Shown: positions 49,390-63,100, counted from the first letter of the stretch. The stretch is DNA of 64,000 nucleotides from Clavelina lepadiformis (GCF_947623445.1 NC_135241.1:15998501-16062500), one strand, 5' to 3'. The notes: a model not told the origin generated them from the letters alone. A program made the numbers and translations.

Positions 49390-51078
49390 AACATTCTTGT
49401 CTGTTATGAAGATATTCTTGAATTTATGGCCTTCCGTTGCATAATTGTGGAAATGCGGGTACCAACACAAAAATGCTAAATATGAGGGCTGTACTTTTTA
49501 AAATAAAATTAAACATCCTGTTGAACAATTTTTTCCAATTTGTGTTAATGTTGTGGCAAGACATTTTAGACAACGTTGGGCTATGTTGGAAGTCAGGCTG
49601 TGTATTGGATTGGATTGGTAGGTGAGCTACACGGCCGGTAAATAATGTAAATTTGCTAAAACGTTTTTAATTCGCTGTTGAATATGCGTATAAAGCGTTT
49701 TTAAAAAGTGGAGTTACGGTCACTTTTAACGTGCGAACAAGCATACAGACAATCAAATTTGTATTTTATATACAGTAACTATAGCTTCCTAAACTTCTAA
49801 AAAAGTATGACTGGCCGATTCCCTGAGACTTGTACTGCATTGTCAAGAGCAACAATTGGCAGAATTGTAACATGTGCTGGAAACAAGATTGGACATTTTT
49901 AGCCACAACTCACGCTGATTAAGCTGACACTTTACACCAAGACTGTCATGCAGATAGTGAGGTAGACTATAAAGCACCAGCATGCAAATTGTAAACCACA
50001 ACTGTCTTAACTCTCATAGTGCGCTTTTGAGATGCTTTTTTAAAAGCCAAGTTATAATAATAATTAATAGACTGATAAGAGTTCTAATGAAAATTGCGTA
50101 CTATATTTGATAATATAAAAACTGAGCTTAACCAAGGGGTGACGGAGATAAGTTGAAACATTGCTAGTTTTACTTCTCCGTGAGTTGACTACAGTAAGAT
50201 TTCAAGGGTATTTTTTTAATTAAAATAAAACCTTTTAAAAACATTTATTTTGTCTTCGAAATGGGAGTGAGTCTGACCGAAAAGAAATCCTTTGCGCTGA
50301 CCATTAAACGTGATAATGGTAAAAGCTAGGGACCAGAGTTGAAACCAATCCATCAAACTCAAGTTGAAAATTTAGTCTTTTGGCAAATACCGTTTTTATT
50401 AAATATAAATTTTTGGAAATAAACATGCTTTATTTTTCTGCAACGTATGCGTAGACAAACAAATTTCATTTTAAGTTGCACTGGAATGCGTTTGGATGAA
50501 AGAAAGACAAATTCGTTTTTAGAAAAAAGTGATTCGAGTGTAGATTAATTGTTACTTTTATGTTGTTATTTAAATGTTCTCATCATGAACAAATTTATGT
50601 CACCTTGTTTAAATTACTGTCAATTAAAAGAATACACAATAAAACAATAAAAAATTAAATATTTACACAGGAAATTAGAAAACTGGAATTATCCATTCAA
50701 TAAGTGACAAAATTGCATTAATCTAATTCTAAATCTGTCTTCTGTATTCTCTTGTTTGGAATTTTCCTTGATAAATTCTTGTTCGAAGTGATGCTGCTTC
50801 GAGGGAATGGAAAGTAGGCCTATTTACTAATCGCTGTGGTGATCACGGTTTGAAAAGAAAGTGTGTTATGCTTACTTTGAAGATTTTTGTATTATGAAAT
50901 TTCGTTCTTTTTTAGAAGTTTGATAAACGACTTAAAAGGCCTACCTTTACATCATAACAAACTATATTCGATTTGAGTTATAGCCAAAGTGGACCATTAC
51001 GCACGTACAATCAGTTTCATACTAGTATGATTTATTTGGCAAAAATCGAAATATATGTAAGTTACAGTGACAAAAGTT
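49390..51078. other. Convergent 3' flanks of MRPL54 and the FG-GAP gene
   Basis: AT-rich DNA with no supported exon. The AATAAA at 49,502 probably ends MRPL54 transcripts. The remainder would contain the 3' UTR of the minus-strand FG-GAP gene. Confidence 0.6.
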
Positions 51079-52891
51079 TCAAAAATAAATCAACCAAGCA
51101 AACATCACAGAAATAACAATTACAATAAAAGAATAATGAATTTTCCTTGCGTCGTTGGGGCAACAGAATGCGCGTTGTTGTGTTTCACTTTGTACGGTTG
51201 TGGTCTCCAATCTATTGGCAATGCATCGATAGCCTGGCCAGCTTTGAACATTGACATCGCAGTAGTGAGCCAATCGTATGAGAGTATTGTCGTAATCAAA
51301 CCATCCCCATTGAAAACCCTTGTAGCTTGACTATGATAGATAGAAAAAGACTAGCAAAGTAAAACCACTGTAAAGCATCGATTAAATTCTAGCTATACCT
51401 GAAATTGTTCATTCATAGACTAATGCATTTCGAATGGTATTGGCCTTTACTGACTTCTGAATTCATCAATAAATTAACTGTAGAGGTGTATTTACTAAAC
51501 AATGGAAAAGCTGACTTACTAAATTCCATACAGTCAACATCTCATCAAAGGAACACAAATGTTTTTCTTGTATACTGCATTCGTTTCTTGCATCAGCTTT
51601 ATTTCTGGAGTAAGTTATAAAAATATGAGATCAATCAACCCATTAATTATTATCGAAGTCATTCTCGCAAAAAGCATATTGCAATAAGCCTTATTATGTA
51701 TGTTATGCAAAAACTAGCCTTAGGCCTATATAGGTTCAAATTTTTATTAAAACCTACATTAAATTGAGCATGATGATCATATCAGTAGCCTAGGGCAAAC
51801 GAATAACAGGCCTCATACCTAAATCTTCTTCTGGTTACAGTGGCATAATTAACGACAGAGCAGCAAAGAGCTTGCAAGTATGCTTCGTTACGTATTGGTA
51901 AAAGTTCAACCACTCCATTGTGACAAACATAACCGTCCCACTTTATTTCACCTGCAAGATAAATAGCAAAAAGGTAGTTTTGAAAAATTTGTGCAAGAAG
52001 ATCTGAAGCTAGAAGGATAAGCGTTTATCTTGGCATAAGTTTGTTTCATATAATCGCAATTTATAAGAGCTGAATAATTGATTGTCCTGGTGTTTCTGAT
52101 ATAAAGAAAAATAATTAGACTACAATATCAACTCATTTCACAAAACAACGAAATGTCTTGATATAAAAACAGTAAAACTAATTAGTGCTGTTATGTTCAA
52201 AGATAGGTAGTTGGTACTTTGAAAGTACCGTCGAAAACAGTACCCATAGTTGGCAAAAAGGTACCGACATTTCCGGTCTCTATTATTTCAAAACAGTAGT
52301 TCGATACTTTGTTGGTATTCGGTAGCCTACCGGTACTTTTTGTAAACAGATCCTCCTGCAAGTGCAGTTTTCGCTCCTATTATGGCCCGTGAATAAAGAA
52401 AACTCCTAAATCTGATTTAATTGTTTCTTAGAGCATCTTATAGCTGTGTTAAGAAAATGATAAAAATCCATTAAAATTTTGAACATCATTGTATTTCAAA
52501 TAAACAGACAACTGTAAGTGAAGTTTTGAAACTTAAAATTTCGTTTATTCTCTTGGTGGCGTCTGTTTCGTATTGAAAAATGTTAATTTTTCCGAATATA
52601 CGTCATGTCTTGCTAAATGAGGTCAAATCTATACCTTTTGTAAGCAAAACATCTATACCATGTTCAAGCTTCAACTCTAACCTGGTGTGCATTGCTTAAG
52701 ACTTGCTGCTTTTCCCTCTTCAATCATCCAGCCCCACTCAAACTCCGGTATTGGATCATTAATGCTGACCGCAGTTTGCAATTGTTCCGTTGAACATAAA
52801 ATTTTATTTGCGATTAAGCAAGCATCCAATGCCTCGGTGTAAAAGGAGAACTTTTGCTCAGTTACGCTTATCAAACGGTTTGCAGGCGACA
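51079..52891 (-). repeat. Tandem Cys-rich protein module, two copies, same exon layout
   Basis: Copy one is encoded by 52682-52891 plus 51819-51951, copy two by 51520-51604 plus 51079-51330. Shared order: A-x3-C-x6-LC[ST]-x3-[QM]L-x-[TA]V, then F[EQ]WGW, then C-x-W-x-GYxC, then a [AL]-FCC/LCC ending. Each module is split by an intron, consistent with duplication. Confidence 0.75.
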
Positions 52892-55800
52892 CTGCAAAGC
52901 AAAAAAGATATTGATTATGATAGAAATGTTATTAAAAAAGAAAAAAAAAACAGTGAGATAATATGAACTTACACATATACGAACTTGGATCAATGGGAAT
53001 AATATTTTCTGATGAAGGAAAATCAAAATTGAAGGGAATTGCTTCATTTGAAACGTTGCTTTGCTGGATGTCAGAGGGATCAGCTGGAATAACTGGGTTC
53101 GAGATATTGTTTTCCGTGAAATAATAAGGGAAAGTTACACGGTAATTGGCAGGAGGTGGCTGGATGAGTGGGTTTTGATAAGTTGGGTCATTGTTACTGG
53201 AAGGTAGAGATGGATTTTGGCTACCTTGTCGATTTGGTGGCCCAGGCTGGAACGGGGGACGGTTTTGTGGAATACCAGATGAAAATGGATTTAATCTGCA
53301 CAGTTTAATAAATTATTATGACTTGAATTCCTAACAATTTCGGCCAAAGTTTTTAACAAATACTCACCTCTGTTGGGAATTTATCAGCGATGGTCCTGAT
53401 TGCGGTAATGAATCCGATCCCGAAGAACCTCGATTAGGTGTGGGTAGACGAACCGGCGATGGTTGCTGAGCAATTGGTGCAGGTACCCTTGGCGAATCTG
53501 AAATATTTCATATTAAGCGCTAGACAAAAAGCAAAGAATTCTACGAAAAAGAACAAACTATAGGGAAAAAAAATTGCCTAATTGTGAAAAGAACCTAAAC
53601 TTGTTCTTTCAGCAGTTGACGGATCGGAAGTATCTTGTCCTACGCTGTTCGGCCGAGGTCCAACTGGAAGAGCATCAGCCGGTATGGCTGGTGGTGGCGG
53701 AGCGGTGGTTGGTCGAAAGAAGGGATTAACGAAGCGAACAGGAGCGCGTGTTGTCGTAGTTCGGCGAACCGCTGAAGCCGAACTTGGTGCCGCCGCCGCA
53801 GAGGTTCTGTAGTCTGTGAAAAAGTAAACAGTTTGATCAGCACTTGCAAAATCGTCTCTTTATTACATGTTATGGTATCATAATCTGTTTTCGATACATG
53901 ATAGTCATGTAGCTAAAATAGAAGGCACTGCAAAATGGAAAAAAACGGTACATTGCTGAAACTACCGTAGGAGAAAACGTGAACTTGGTTTCCTTGTGGC
54001 ACGAAAATTTCAGGGTAAGAGTCTCCATCGAGATCAATGATGTAAGGTATCCCAATCATACCGGTTCCAGCAGCAAGCTGCGTTAAAATGGACGTAAAAT
54101 TAAGCTAATGCATCAGATTTCTAGAATTTACAGTATCGTTTTACTTACCGAAGATTTGTAATATCCCCAACCACTGGTCTTTGGCGTTGGGCTCAAAATA
54201 AATAGTTTTTCCTCTCCCGCTCCTGACAGAAAAATACTTGGCCGATCCGATCTAAATTAGCGCATATGATACAGTACATCAAATAATTCATTTTTGTTTA
54301 TTTGAAACCTTTCTATACCTTATGCAAAAGTGCACGCAATCTCTTTCTACCTGTGACAATGTCGGAACTGATGTGTTGAAACACTATAGTAAGCCGTACT
54401 ATATTGATGTTTTATTAAATGAATACATAAGAATACCTTCTTAATTAGAAATGTTTGTTTGTCAATTGTTTTGTTTTTACAAAGTTTTTTAAATGTTTAA
54501 TTGTTTCCCCTAATTATTATAGGTTACATCTCATTCTTACTTTCGCTTCCATTTGTTTGCCCAAAACGCAGTTGCTTTTCCAGGAGCATAATCTCCAGTA
54601 AAGCCTGCAGCTAACACCCGTCGCGTCCAAATTTTGTTTTGAATATCGAACGGTATTTCATAACTCAAAACTTGGCCACGGGAGCTTGAGATTCTATAAC
54701 AAAATGAGGTTTTCTTTGTTTTCGAATTGTTGTATACTATTGTTTTTATAAACATTTTTAAACGTTTTATTAACCCATTTAGACTTAGAATGAATTGTAA
54801 CTCCTGTTTATGTATAAGAAAATTGATATAAGCAAGACATATACACAAATTCATGTAAGTTGTGAATGTAAGAAAGTCTTACTGTACTGTTGTTGTTAGA
54901 ATGTCTGCCCTACCATCCTTATTTAGGTCAATGTACTGGACATCAAAATACTTTCCATAGTTGTCAATTACTCGATGACGAACCTGTCTACTATAGGACC
55001 AATTGTTTTTGCGGTCTAAAAATGTAAAAATTGAATAAGTTTATACTGTGAAACTAAAAAATCATTAAAAATAATTTTCTATGTACAAAAAACAAGACAA
55101 TCATGAAAGAAGCTCTTTAGTAAAACAGCTAAATTGCTATGTTTTTGTCCTACTCATTGTCCAATAAAGTCCAAGTGTATTAAATTGATTTCCGGCCACC
55201 AAAATGTAGCTTTTTTTGTCATAGATAAAACCAAGAAAGTTTCCATCAGCCATTCCTTCGTGAATAATATTCTGACCCCATAAGGTCTGTCCAGGAGGCT
55301 GTTTAAACCAGAGCATTTGTCCAACTGTAAAATGAATTTAATGTCTATAAAACTCACTTAATCAATTTTGGATGAGTTCAGATTCTTATAAAACGATCGA
55401 TATATTTCCTTATAGCGATTTCCAGCAATTTGACAAAGTATACAAAGACAAGATATGTGTAGAGTTGATGGAATGCTCGAACCTTGCAAAAGTAAAACGT
55501 TAACAAACCTAACTCACCACCACCACGGTATCTTGCTGTGAGACAATCCTTGAGCCCGTCCCTGTTCATATCTACCCACTGCGTGCGCTCATAATTCCAT
55601 CCAGCATCAATCGAAATGTCTGCCCAATCTGGTAGCACCAATATAAGATGTTTGTTACGCTAAAACTAAAGTTCCTGTAAAGTTTTGCTAAAAACTTACC
55701 ACTGTAATCTGCTGTTTCTTTCATCACGTAAACGGCTCCCGCAGTGTCGTTAGTACCCCATGAGGTGACCCAAAACATAGTGTCTCTTGACCCTTTGAAA

Positions 55801-56376
55801 GTGCCGGCTAAAATACACACAAAAGGAATACGCTATTTGCATTGATATTTTACAATCAAGTGGCTTCCAACAAGCCACTTTATTAATTTTTTATACCAAT
55901 ATATTTCAGAATCTTACGAGGGATTTTTCCAACCATCCTTGGATTGGCAATGTCTTTATTCAGAATTCGAGCGCTCATTCGCCCTCTTTGTCGAAATTTC
56001 CATTGGACGTTATCAATAACCCCAATGTACCAAGGACCAACAAAAAATATTTGCCGTCCAATAACCTAGCAACCAACAAATAAAAATTATATAATCTGAG
56101 GCCTTTCCATTGATGTTGTTAAAATAAATCAAAACTAATATGACCCTCATAGGGTTAAAACGTATAAAATTGACACTTAATTTAATCGGATTTAATTTAA
56201 TCATTTTATTTTAAATATTAAAATAAATATTATTTTATTGTACCAGACGCAACACGGTCTCTTACCTTTACAGAAACTACGTTTGTTGGAAGATTTAAAC
56301 TGTAAATCTTTTTTGGTCCAAATCCATATCCAAACGAAAGCATTAGGGACAAAAGAATTAAAGTTGCTGACTGCAT
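51079..56376 (-). CDS. Secreted FG-GAP/VCBS beta-propeller protein with two Cys-rich modules
   Basis: Sixteen exons, all junctions in frame, 796 residues: 56266-56376, 55918-56065, 55700-55807, 55518-55628, 55154-55324, 54883-55015, 54541-54693, 54149-54251, 53966-54077, 53595-53813, 53368-53497, 52973-53295, 52682-52891, 51819-51951, 51520-51604, 51079-51330. The start MQSATLILLSLMLSFGYG is a signal peptide. Residues about 30-350 look like propeller blades with calcium-type loops: WVDMNRDGLKD, YIDLNKDGRADI, IIDLDGDSYPEI. Residues 350-570 are a Pro/Ser/Thr-rich, probably glycosylated stalk. Two copies of a Cys-rich module follow (CxxxxxLC[ST]xEQL; WGW...C; W-x-GY-x-C; FCC). The last 19 residues (FIVIVISVMFAWLIYF) are hydrophobic: a membrane segment or GPI signal. 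It is thus an extracellular, membrane-tethered adhesion or recognition-type protein. The family as a whole is not recognised and no ligand can be inferred. Confidence 0.85.
52203..52345. repeat. Degenerate hAT-like terminal sequence
   Basis: ATAGGTAGTTGGTACTTTGA followed by AAGTACCG and several GGTACC-type palindromes. It resembles the right end of the 6.45-kb element (GGTACTTTGAAC, CGACGGTACCG). It lies in an intron of the FG-GAP gene and no partner was found. Confidence 0.4.
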
Positions 56377-58101
56377 TATACTTATTCTTTACGCTTTTTC
56401 TGTATACTTATTATTGTTCTATAGTTCCATTACTGAAAAGCACAACGCGTACACTTAATAACTTGAAGCGTAAAAAGAAATTCAAGGTTAGATATATTAT
56501 AACAGTATGCATCTCAAATATGTTTTCGCCTTGTCTTGAACAGAACATCGCTACTAAGAGAACACGCCTCGGGCGTATTTCAAAGTATTGAAATAACGTC
56601 ATTCAAAGTATCGTCAGCCTGTCGTAAAGTTGTCGGATTGGTTGACTACTGACGTTACTACACCGCTTAATTGCGTAAAAGAAACGTTTTCTAAGAAGAA
56701 AACTGCAGAAGAGTAACGAGATCGTCGACTTCAACTAAATCATATCTATAGTACAACAGTGCTTCTCAACACCGAAGTCCAAAAGGAAAAAACGCAAACA
56801 AAAAAAACAGAATGTAAATAAAAAAATAAATTGCTGACAAGAAAACAAAAAATCATAATAAAACAAAAAAGAATAGCTGGCAATTTATATAGTGTACAAT
56901 CTTGAAACGCTGTATAGCACGATTTTGCAACGCAGTAGAACCCAGTAACCCACCTATTAAGTATATTTTCTTAGCCTATTGGTCATAGGCTGATGAATAT
57001 AATCGCATACAAGAAAATGCGATAAACGAAAAAGAATGAAAATGTGAAAACGCCAATAGCCCCCCAAATAGTGTTTGTGCAGAGGCATGCTAGCCCAATG
57101 CTTCTTAAAATGTTTACGCGAGCAGTATTGCTCAGTTTGACAGTTTGCTTTTGCAGAATTAACAATTGCAAACGTTTCGTTTCGGGCTCTTTCATGTCCA
57201 ACCATTTCCCCCCAACTGACGCATGATACATATACCCTATTGTGTTTAGGTGTAAGGCTATATACTGTATAAGCCTAATACAAATGATAATATACAAAAT
57301 AATACAAAACTATGCGTCTTTCAAGAGGTGGACGGAAGTATGAGAAAAGTATTTTTGTTACAATGCATTTACGGAACAATGAGGTAACAATTGACCAAAT
57401 TTGCAACGGATTTCTGGGACGTGGGAGCTAGGCTGGTTCTTAGCAGTCTTACAGGCTTGACCGAAAAAAGCTGGATTTTGTTTGCTGTCTCACATGGTAA
57501 CTAATAGTTTTAATGTCTCTCTTAGTAGCCTAGCATTTAGTGGTTTTGTATGGAGCTAGAATAGGATATTTATTGCAGAGTATTGATATGCTTTTAAAAT
57601 CTCTCAGGTTTTTCTTACGTCTCTTTGGCATATAAATTTAGATAACCGGTCAAAATTGACGGCTTCTAGTGCTAAGAACCGTTGATTTACAATGAATTAA
57701 CTGCGCATAGAATGATTTACCTGCGTGCTGTATCAAAAGAATTGGAAAACTGAACACCGTAGTCTAGAGTCTTTACTTCAAGTGGTGATAATGGTTATGC
57801 AAAAGTGACCGGTAAAACACAACATAAGCAAAAATGCATGGTAGGTTGCACCAGTAAACAGCATCACCATTTGAAAGTAAACAACGATTGGACTAGTATC
57901 GGATTAAATAGGATAAAAAAATATTGTTTTGCAAAACGGTGATTAAAAATGGTCACTTACTCGCAGGTAAATGAAACGCTCCAGTAATTTTCAGCACCGA
58001 TGCGTGAAATATCTGGCAACAACAACAAAAAGGGCGGAAAACAAAGTCAGCTTAACTTCGTACGACAGCCTGAAGGACGGTTTTGTGTTAAGAGAATTAG
58101 T
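56377..58101. other. Divergent promoter region between FG-GAP gene and GST
   Basis: No supported exon. The two flanking genes are transcribed away from each other. A frame in phase with the GST continues upstream to an ATG at 58,000, but the extra 34 residues are not typical of the family. Open frames at 56,957-57,297 lack credible partners. Confidence 0.55.
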
Positions 58102-59940
58102 ATGTCTCAGTATCGATTAAAGCTAATCTACTTTCCTCATATGGGAAGAGAGGAAATAGCAAGGGTTATGCTGGCATATGCTGGAATGGAATACGAAGAT
58201 GTGAGGATCCCTTATGCTAAGTGGCCTGAAATGAAGCCAAGTAGGTTTTCGTGTTCAAACTAAATTGAGATAACCAAGTAATTAGCTAAACCAAAAATAT
58301 GATAGGTCCTTGCAATTTAGTGTTTTTTTTGTGCCTATACAGTAAAAGGCTGTAACTGTGAACCATGATTACGGGTTTCTAAGAAAGGTAAACATATGTA
58401 ATAAAACAATGCGTTTATCATTAACACCAAGAAAAACAAGGAATCTAATAATATTTTTTCCATCAATAGCAATGCCATTCTCTCAACTGCCGGTTCTTGA
58501 AGTAAACGGGCATACCATATGTCAGAGTGGAGCCATTGTGCGTTACATTGCTAAATTATGCGGATTTAACGGAAGTGACTTCATACAAGAGGCGAAAGCT
58601 GACATGATATGCGAGTGCTGCTTTGACATTATGATGAGATTTCCTTGGACAGAGGAAAACGAGCAAAAAAAGGTCATGTTTTGATGAGTTGTTTCACAGC
58701 ATGGAAGAAATACGTCTATGGCTGATACAATAATAGTAGCATAAGGCGTAGCCGCCCATTTCGGTTTGCAAATCGAGACCGGGTCCTTTGATCTTATCCC
58801 GTCAGTATCGCCTTACAATGTCCGTGGGCATATCATGTAGGTAGATAGACCCACAAAGTATGAGCCAATAAAATGAGAAACTTGAGTCTGTTGAACAAAG
58901 AAATTTTGAAACATATAGTTTAAATAGCTTGAAAACGTCACATATTGTAACATATTTTTGTAATAAAGTTTCTTTGTACATTTATAATTTTTTAGGGAAG
59001 CTGAGCAATTTCGACGGTTTACGTTTGTGTTAGCCGGTTAGTAAGAATGCAAATTTTTTCATAAAGCATATACGAGGTTTGTTTTTTGACCTGATAATGT
59101 ACTGGGTGTTGCTTCCGTTCAGTGTTAATGCAATACCGTATCCGTTATCTACAAGGAACCTGTCGCGTTTTTAAAACGGATTACCTCGTGGTATTCGGTT
59201 TTCAATGTGACTTTCACATAGGATGGGTCACAAACTTGTATTTAAATTCACAAGTTTAGTTTGGTTATTATAGTTGATTGCGCTCCGTGATTATTCCTCA
59301 AAATACAATTGATTTTCAATATATGAATGCAGGCGAAAATACTTTAAACAAAAACGGAATATTAGAAATATAATTCATGTCAATTTTTTGGAAACGATTG
59401 AAGTTAAACCGATGAAACTGTATTTACATGGAGTTTTAAACTGGCCCAAAGACGTTGTGAGTCATTTCCTGCGTGACGAGGTCAAACGAACCATTTGCAA
59501 GCCGAAATGGTTTATGCTACCAATGCAGGAGTTCTGATTTATGACAAAAACCCTCAACATTATTATCACTTTCTACAGAAAGAAGTTACAGAGAAACTGC
59601 TTTTAGGATCCATACCTGACTCACTGAAACAACTGGAAGTTATGCTGACTAATGGCGGCGAATACTTTGTAGGAAAGGTGAGGGTTGCTTGCAAGCTGGT
59701 AGCATTACCAAAGTGAAGAGTGAATGCTAACCCGCAGCGGTTTTTGGCGAAATAATTACGAATTTTGTCACCGCGCAGTTAACTTACGCCGATGTTGCAC
59801 TGATGAACGCTGGACAATACCTCTTGGAACAGAAAGAAGATATACTTGATGCAACACCAAAGTTGAAGGAACACTTGCGGAAGATAGAAAACATTCCGGG
59901 CATTGCTAAATGGCTTTCAGTGCGTCCCGGTGGGAAATAA
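58102..59940 (+). CDS. Sigma-class glutathione S-transferase / prostaglandin D synthase-like
   Basis: Exons 58102-58240, 58470-58672, about 59481-59677 and 59779-59940. The N-terminal thioredoxin-like domain is clear: MSQYRLKLIYFPHMGREEIA with the catalytic Tyr of the class near residue 9, LPVLEVNG with the cis-Pro, and QSGAIVRYIAK, the glutathione-binding QS pair. The helical domain follows: FPWTEENEQKK, SLKQLEVMLTNGGEYFVGKL, LTYADVALMNA with the N-capping Asp, and FPKLKEH-like TPKLKEHLRKIENIPGIAKWL. It should conjugate glutathione to electrophiles or isomerise prostaglandin H2. The phase at the exon 2/exon 3 join does not match: exon 2 ends in phase 0, while every acceptor for exon 3 needs phase 1, so a small exon is probably missing or the gene is damaged. 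ATG at 58,102 was chosen because it aligns with family starts; one at 58,000 is in frame. Confidence 0.85.
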
Positions 59941-60196
59941 AAACTTTCTAAAATAATTAACAAAAATACAATATAATATGTACAAAAAAATTTCTGTCGG
60001 AGCAAGGTATTTTATGGCCAAACTAATCAAATACGGTACCATAAGGCAGTAAACACTTGCAATAAATAAGAAAATTACCGCATAAAAATGGCAGAAAACT
60101 CTGCAGATATTGAAACCACAAATAAAAATTTCGCTTCTATGAACTTGAAAAATATTTTCAAAATATTGACAATAATTCAAAAACAACATTTAAGGA
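59941..60196. other. Short convergent spacer between GST and Treslin
   Basis: Only 256 bp lie between the two stop codons, so the 3' UTRs of GST (plus) and Treslin (minus) must be very short or overlap. The sequence is AT-rich with no further feature. Confidence 0.6.
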
Positions 60197-63100
60197 TCAG
60201 TCTTGATCTTGATTGTCATCTAAAAGTACCATTGGCACGCGACGGGTGGAAGTAGGAGACCCTAACCGGGGGCAGAATAATGTTCCTTTTAACCTTGTAC
60301 GTGGAGATTTCCATCGGGCAAAAGGAGCCGACGTAGAGACTTCACCAGCATCACGTAGTGGGTATACACCCATTTCGTCCAAGATGTCCGGACCTAAATT
60401 TTTCTTGGGGGTTTCAATAGTGTTTGTCTTGAATTTGCATTCACTATGTGGGATGCCCGTGAACAACTGATTCACCTCAACCCCGGGAGAAACTTCATCA
60501 CTGGGCTTGACTTTTTGCGACCGCTGGTTTGAATTAGTGTCTGACACGATCCATATCCCCAAATCTGGACTTTCACCTCCGCAGGAGTTAACCTTGGTTT
60601 CAGATTGATGGTCAGTTCGGGAAGCTTGAGAGCTTTCATTTCTTTTCTGGAAAACTTCACGTTTACGTCGTTTCTTGATGACTCCCGGCGAAGGATTGTC
60701 CGAAATCCGCTTCTTACGTGGCCATCGACGGATGTGATCGCCATTGGGAGACGGTTTACGTTTTGACTGACTAACAGGAGTTTTGCGTGTTTGACCCAAA
60801 AATTTGGGAGAGGGAGTTCGTACGACGTATTTGTCTATCGGGCCATGGGATTGAATTTTGGGGAGAGACTCCGTCTTGCATTCCTTCAAAAAACGCGGAG
60901 AACGCCGGCAAATCGTCGACCCAGCAGCTACCAACTGTGGTGGACTTCGTAAAACATCTCCTAAAGGGATTTTCTCATCCGTTTGAAGTGATATTCCATG
61001 ACGCAATTTTGGTAGCTCAGATGCTGGGTTGACATGGTCAGCCGATAGTTTGATAGACTGCAATTCAGGTTTTCTAGCAGGCTCAACCCTCTGGTACGAT
61101 GAAAACGGGAGTGATTCTAATGGTGTAGTTGGGGTTTTTAGCTTGTTTTTTTGAGGAGGCCTTTTGTTTGGGGTAACAAATACATTATCACAAACAGCAG
61201 TGGTTTGCATTGATTTCGAGGGAGTCCTTGAAGAACTGCACAATTTTGATTGCTTAGGTGTGGAAGGCATATTTTGCTCGCTATTTTCATTGACAGATTG
61301 AGGGTCAACTTTTGGCTGCTCCGATGTAGCCGATTTCGATTGAGACTTCAAAACTGAACGATTCACTTTAGATGGTTTTTTTGCATCATTTTTACTAGCA
61401 AAATCAGTCAAACCTACGGCAGAAGATGGAGTAGCAGACATCTTAGGAAAAGAGTTGTGAGGAGAATCAGTCAGCAAATTAAGTTTTCTTCGAAAGTGAT
61501 GACTTTTGGTAGAAGTTTTACCATCGACACTCACAGTGTTGTTTTTACCAGAAGATGAATACGAAAACAATAAGCTTCTGGGCGAGGCCATAGACGCATT
61601 ATTCTTTTCTTTAGTTGCTATCAGAGAAGGTTTGTCGGCTGGGGTAGGAGGAGCGACCTCCTTATGCTGCTGGATAACTTCTGCTCTAGCAACAGTGCGA
61701 CTCTTTCCTTTGATGCCACCTCCATAAAATGAATGGCGTCTTGTCAACATTATTGAGTGACGTGGCGATCTAGAATATTTTAGGCAAGTTATTAATTTTC
61801 TAGATATTTCGCCATTTGAACCACTTGAATGTTATATAAATGAACATTTGTGCACTGTTTGTGTTAGTATATAGATAGTAAGGAAAAAGAAAAAGTGAAT
61901 AGCTTTAGATCTTAGAGCAGCTCACTTTTTCACAATAGTTTGACTGGAGAAACCCAATGTGGGTTCTTCTTCGGGTTTCATTGGAGATTCTTCAATAATC
62001 GTTTCACTCAATGAATCTTTTCCAGAACTTCCTTCTTGACTTCTCCTCATGCGAATTCTCTGCCGTGTTAGGGCTGTCAGTCGTTGCTTGGCCGCTGGTG
62101 TGTCAACAACTGACGTTTTCCTTCTAGGTTTTTCCACCGCTGCAAACATGAAGCAAAGTTGAATAAAACATACAAAAATTACAAAACTACAAATGTGTTA
62201 CAAAAATAGCTATTCCTTCAATGGATTGCAAGATACAGTATTAAAAAACGTTGCCATTTTGCTGAAGAAAGTCGTTGCAAAGTATAATCCCGGCAAGATT
62301 TTGTTGGACCTTAACATTAATTTCACATTTCTGTTGTTGTTAATGGTCATTAAATTAAATAAGGCATGTTCAGTGTATTATACAGTTCTATGACAACAAT
62401 TATTAACACTGTTGTATTTCACCAGATGAAAACGATTAAAATTTTCATGACAGGCAGTGTATATTTGTGCTGCGATTGACGGTACTATACCTTTCATTAC
62501 TGGTTCCGGTTTGCTAAGACGAGTTTTGGATCGCGTGGATTTTGATGGTGAAGCAAATAAATCCCGTCGAACACGAATAACTTCCTCAGAAACTAGATAA
62601 AACAAAAAACAATACATTGTTTAATAAGCAAAATGTCGAGGCAGTACTTCAGTTCGTGAAAAGTGTTCCATTCGCATATCAAGAACCTGTTACTTTGGAT
62701 ATCAAGAACAGTGTTACTTTGGATACTCAGCAATCCCATTTACCTTGGCATTTACTCCTTCTTCGTGGTGTTCTACTGACAGGTAGACTGCGTGACGTTT
62801 TTGCCACTTTTGATACTTTCCTTTCAATTGGTTGGAATGGTCGAGATTTGTTTGGTTTAGTGGTTTTGGACCTAATTTTACATGAATAAGAAATGGTAGA
62901 TAATGTCAAAAATATAAGGACACGTTCTAGAATTCAATCAAGGTTTCATTAAAACATTTGAGATGACTCTCACTTTGCATTTTTCCTCTTATTTGCTGGC
63001 ATAGCAATTTGTCGGGTAACCATGGGTTTGATATGTGATGTTCGGCGCAGTTTCACTTGCCTGGAAATAGACCAACGAATTTCAAATATTAAATGTTATA

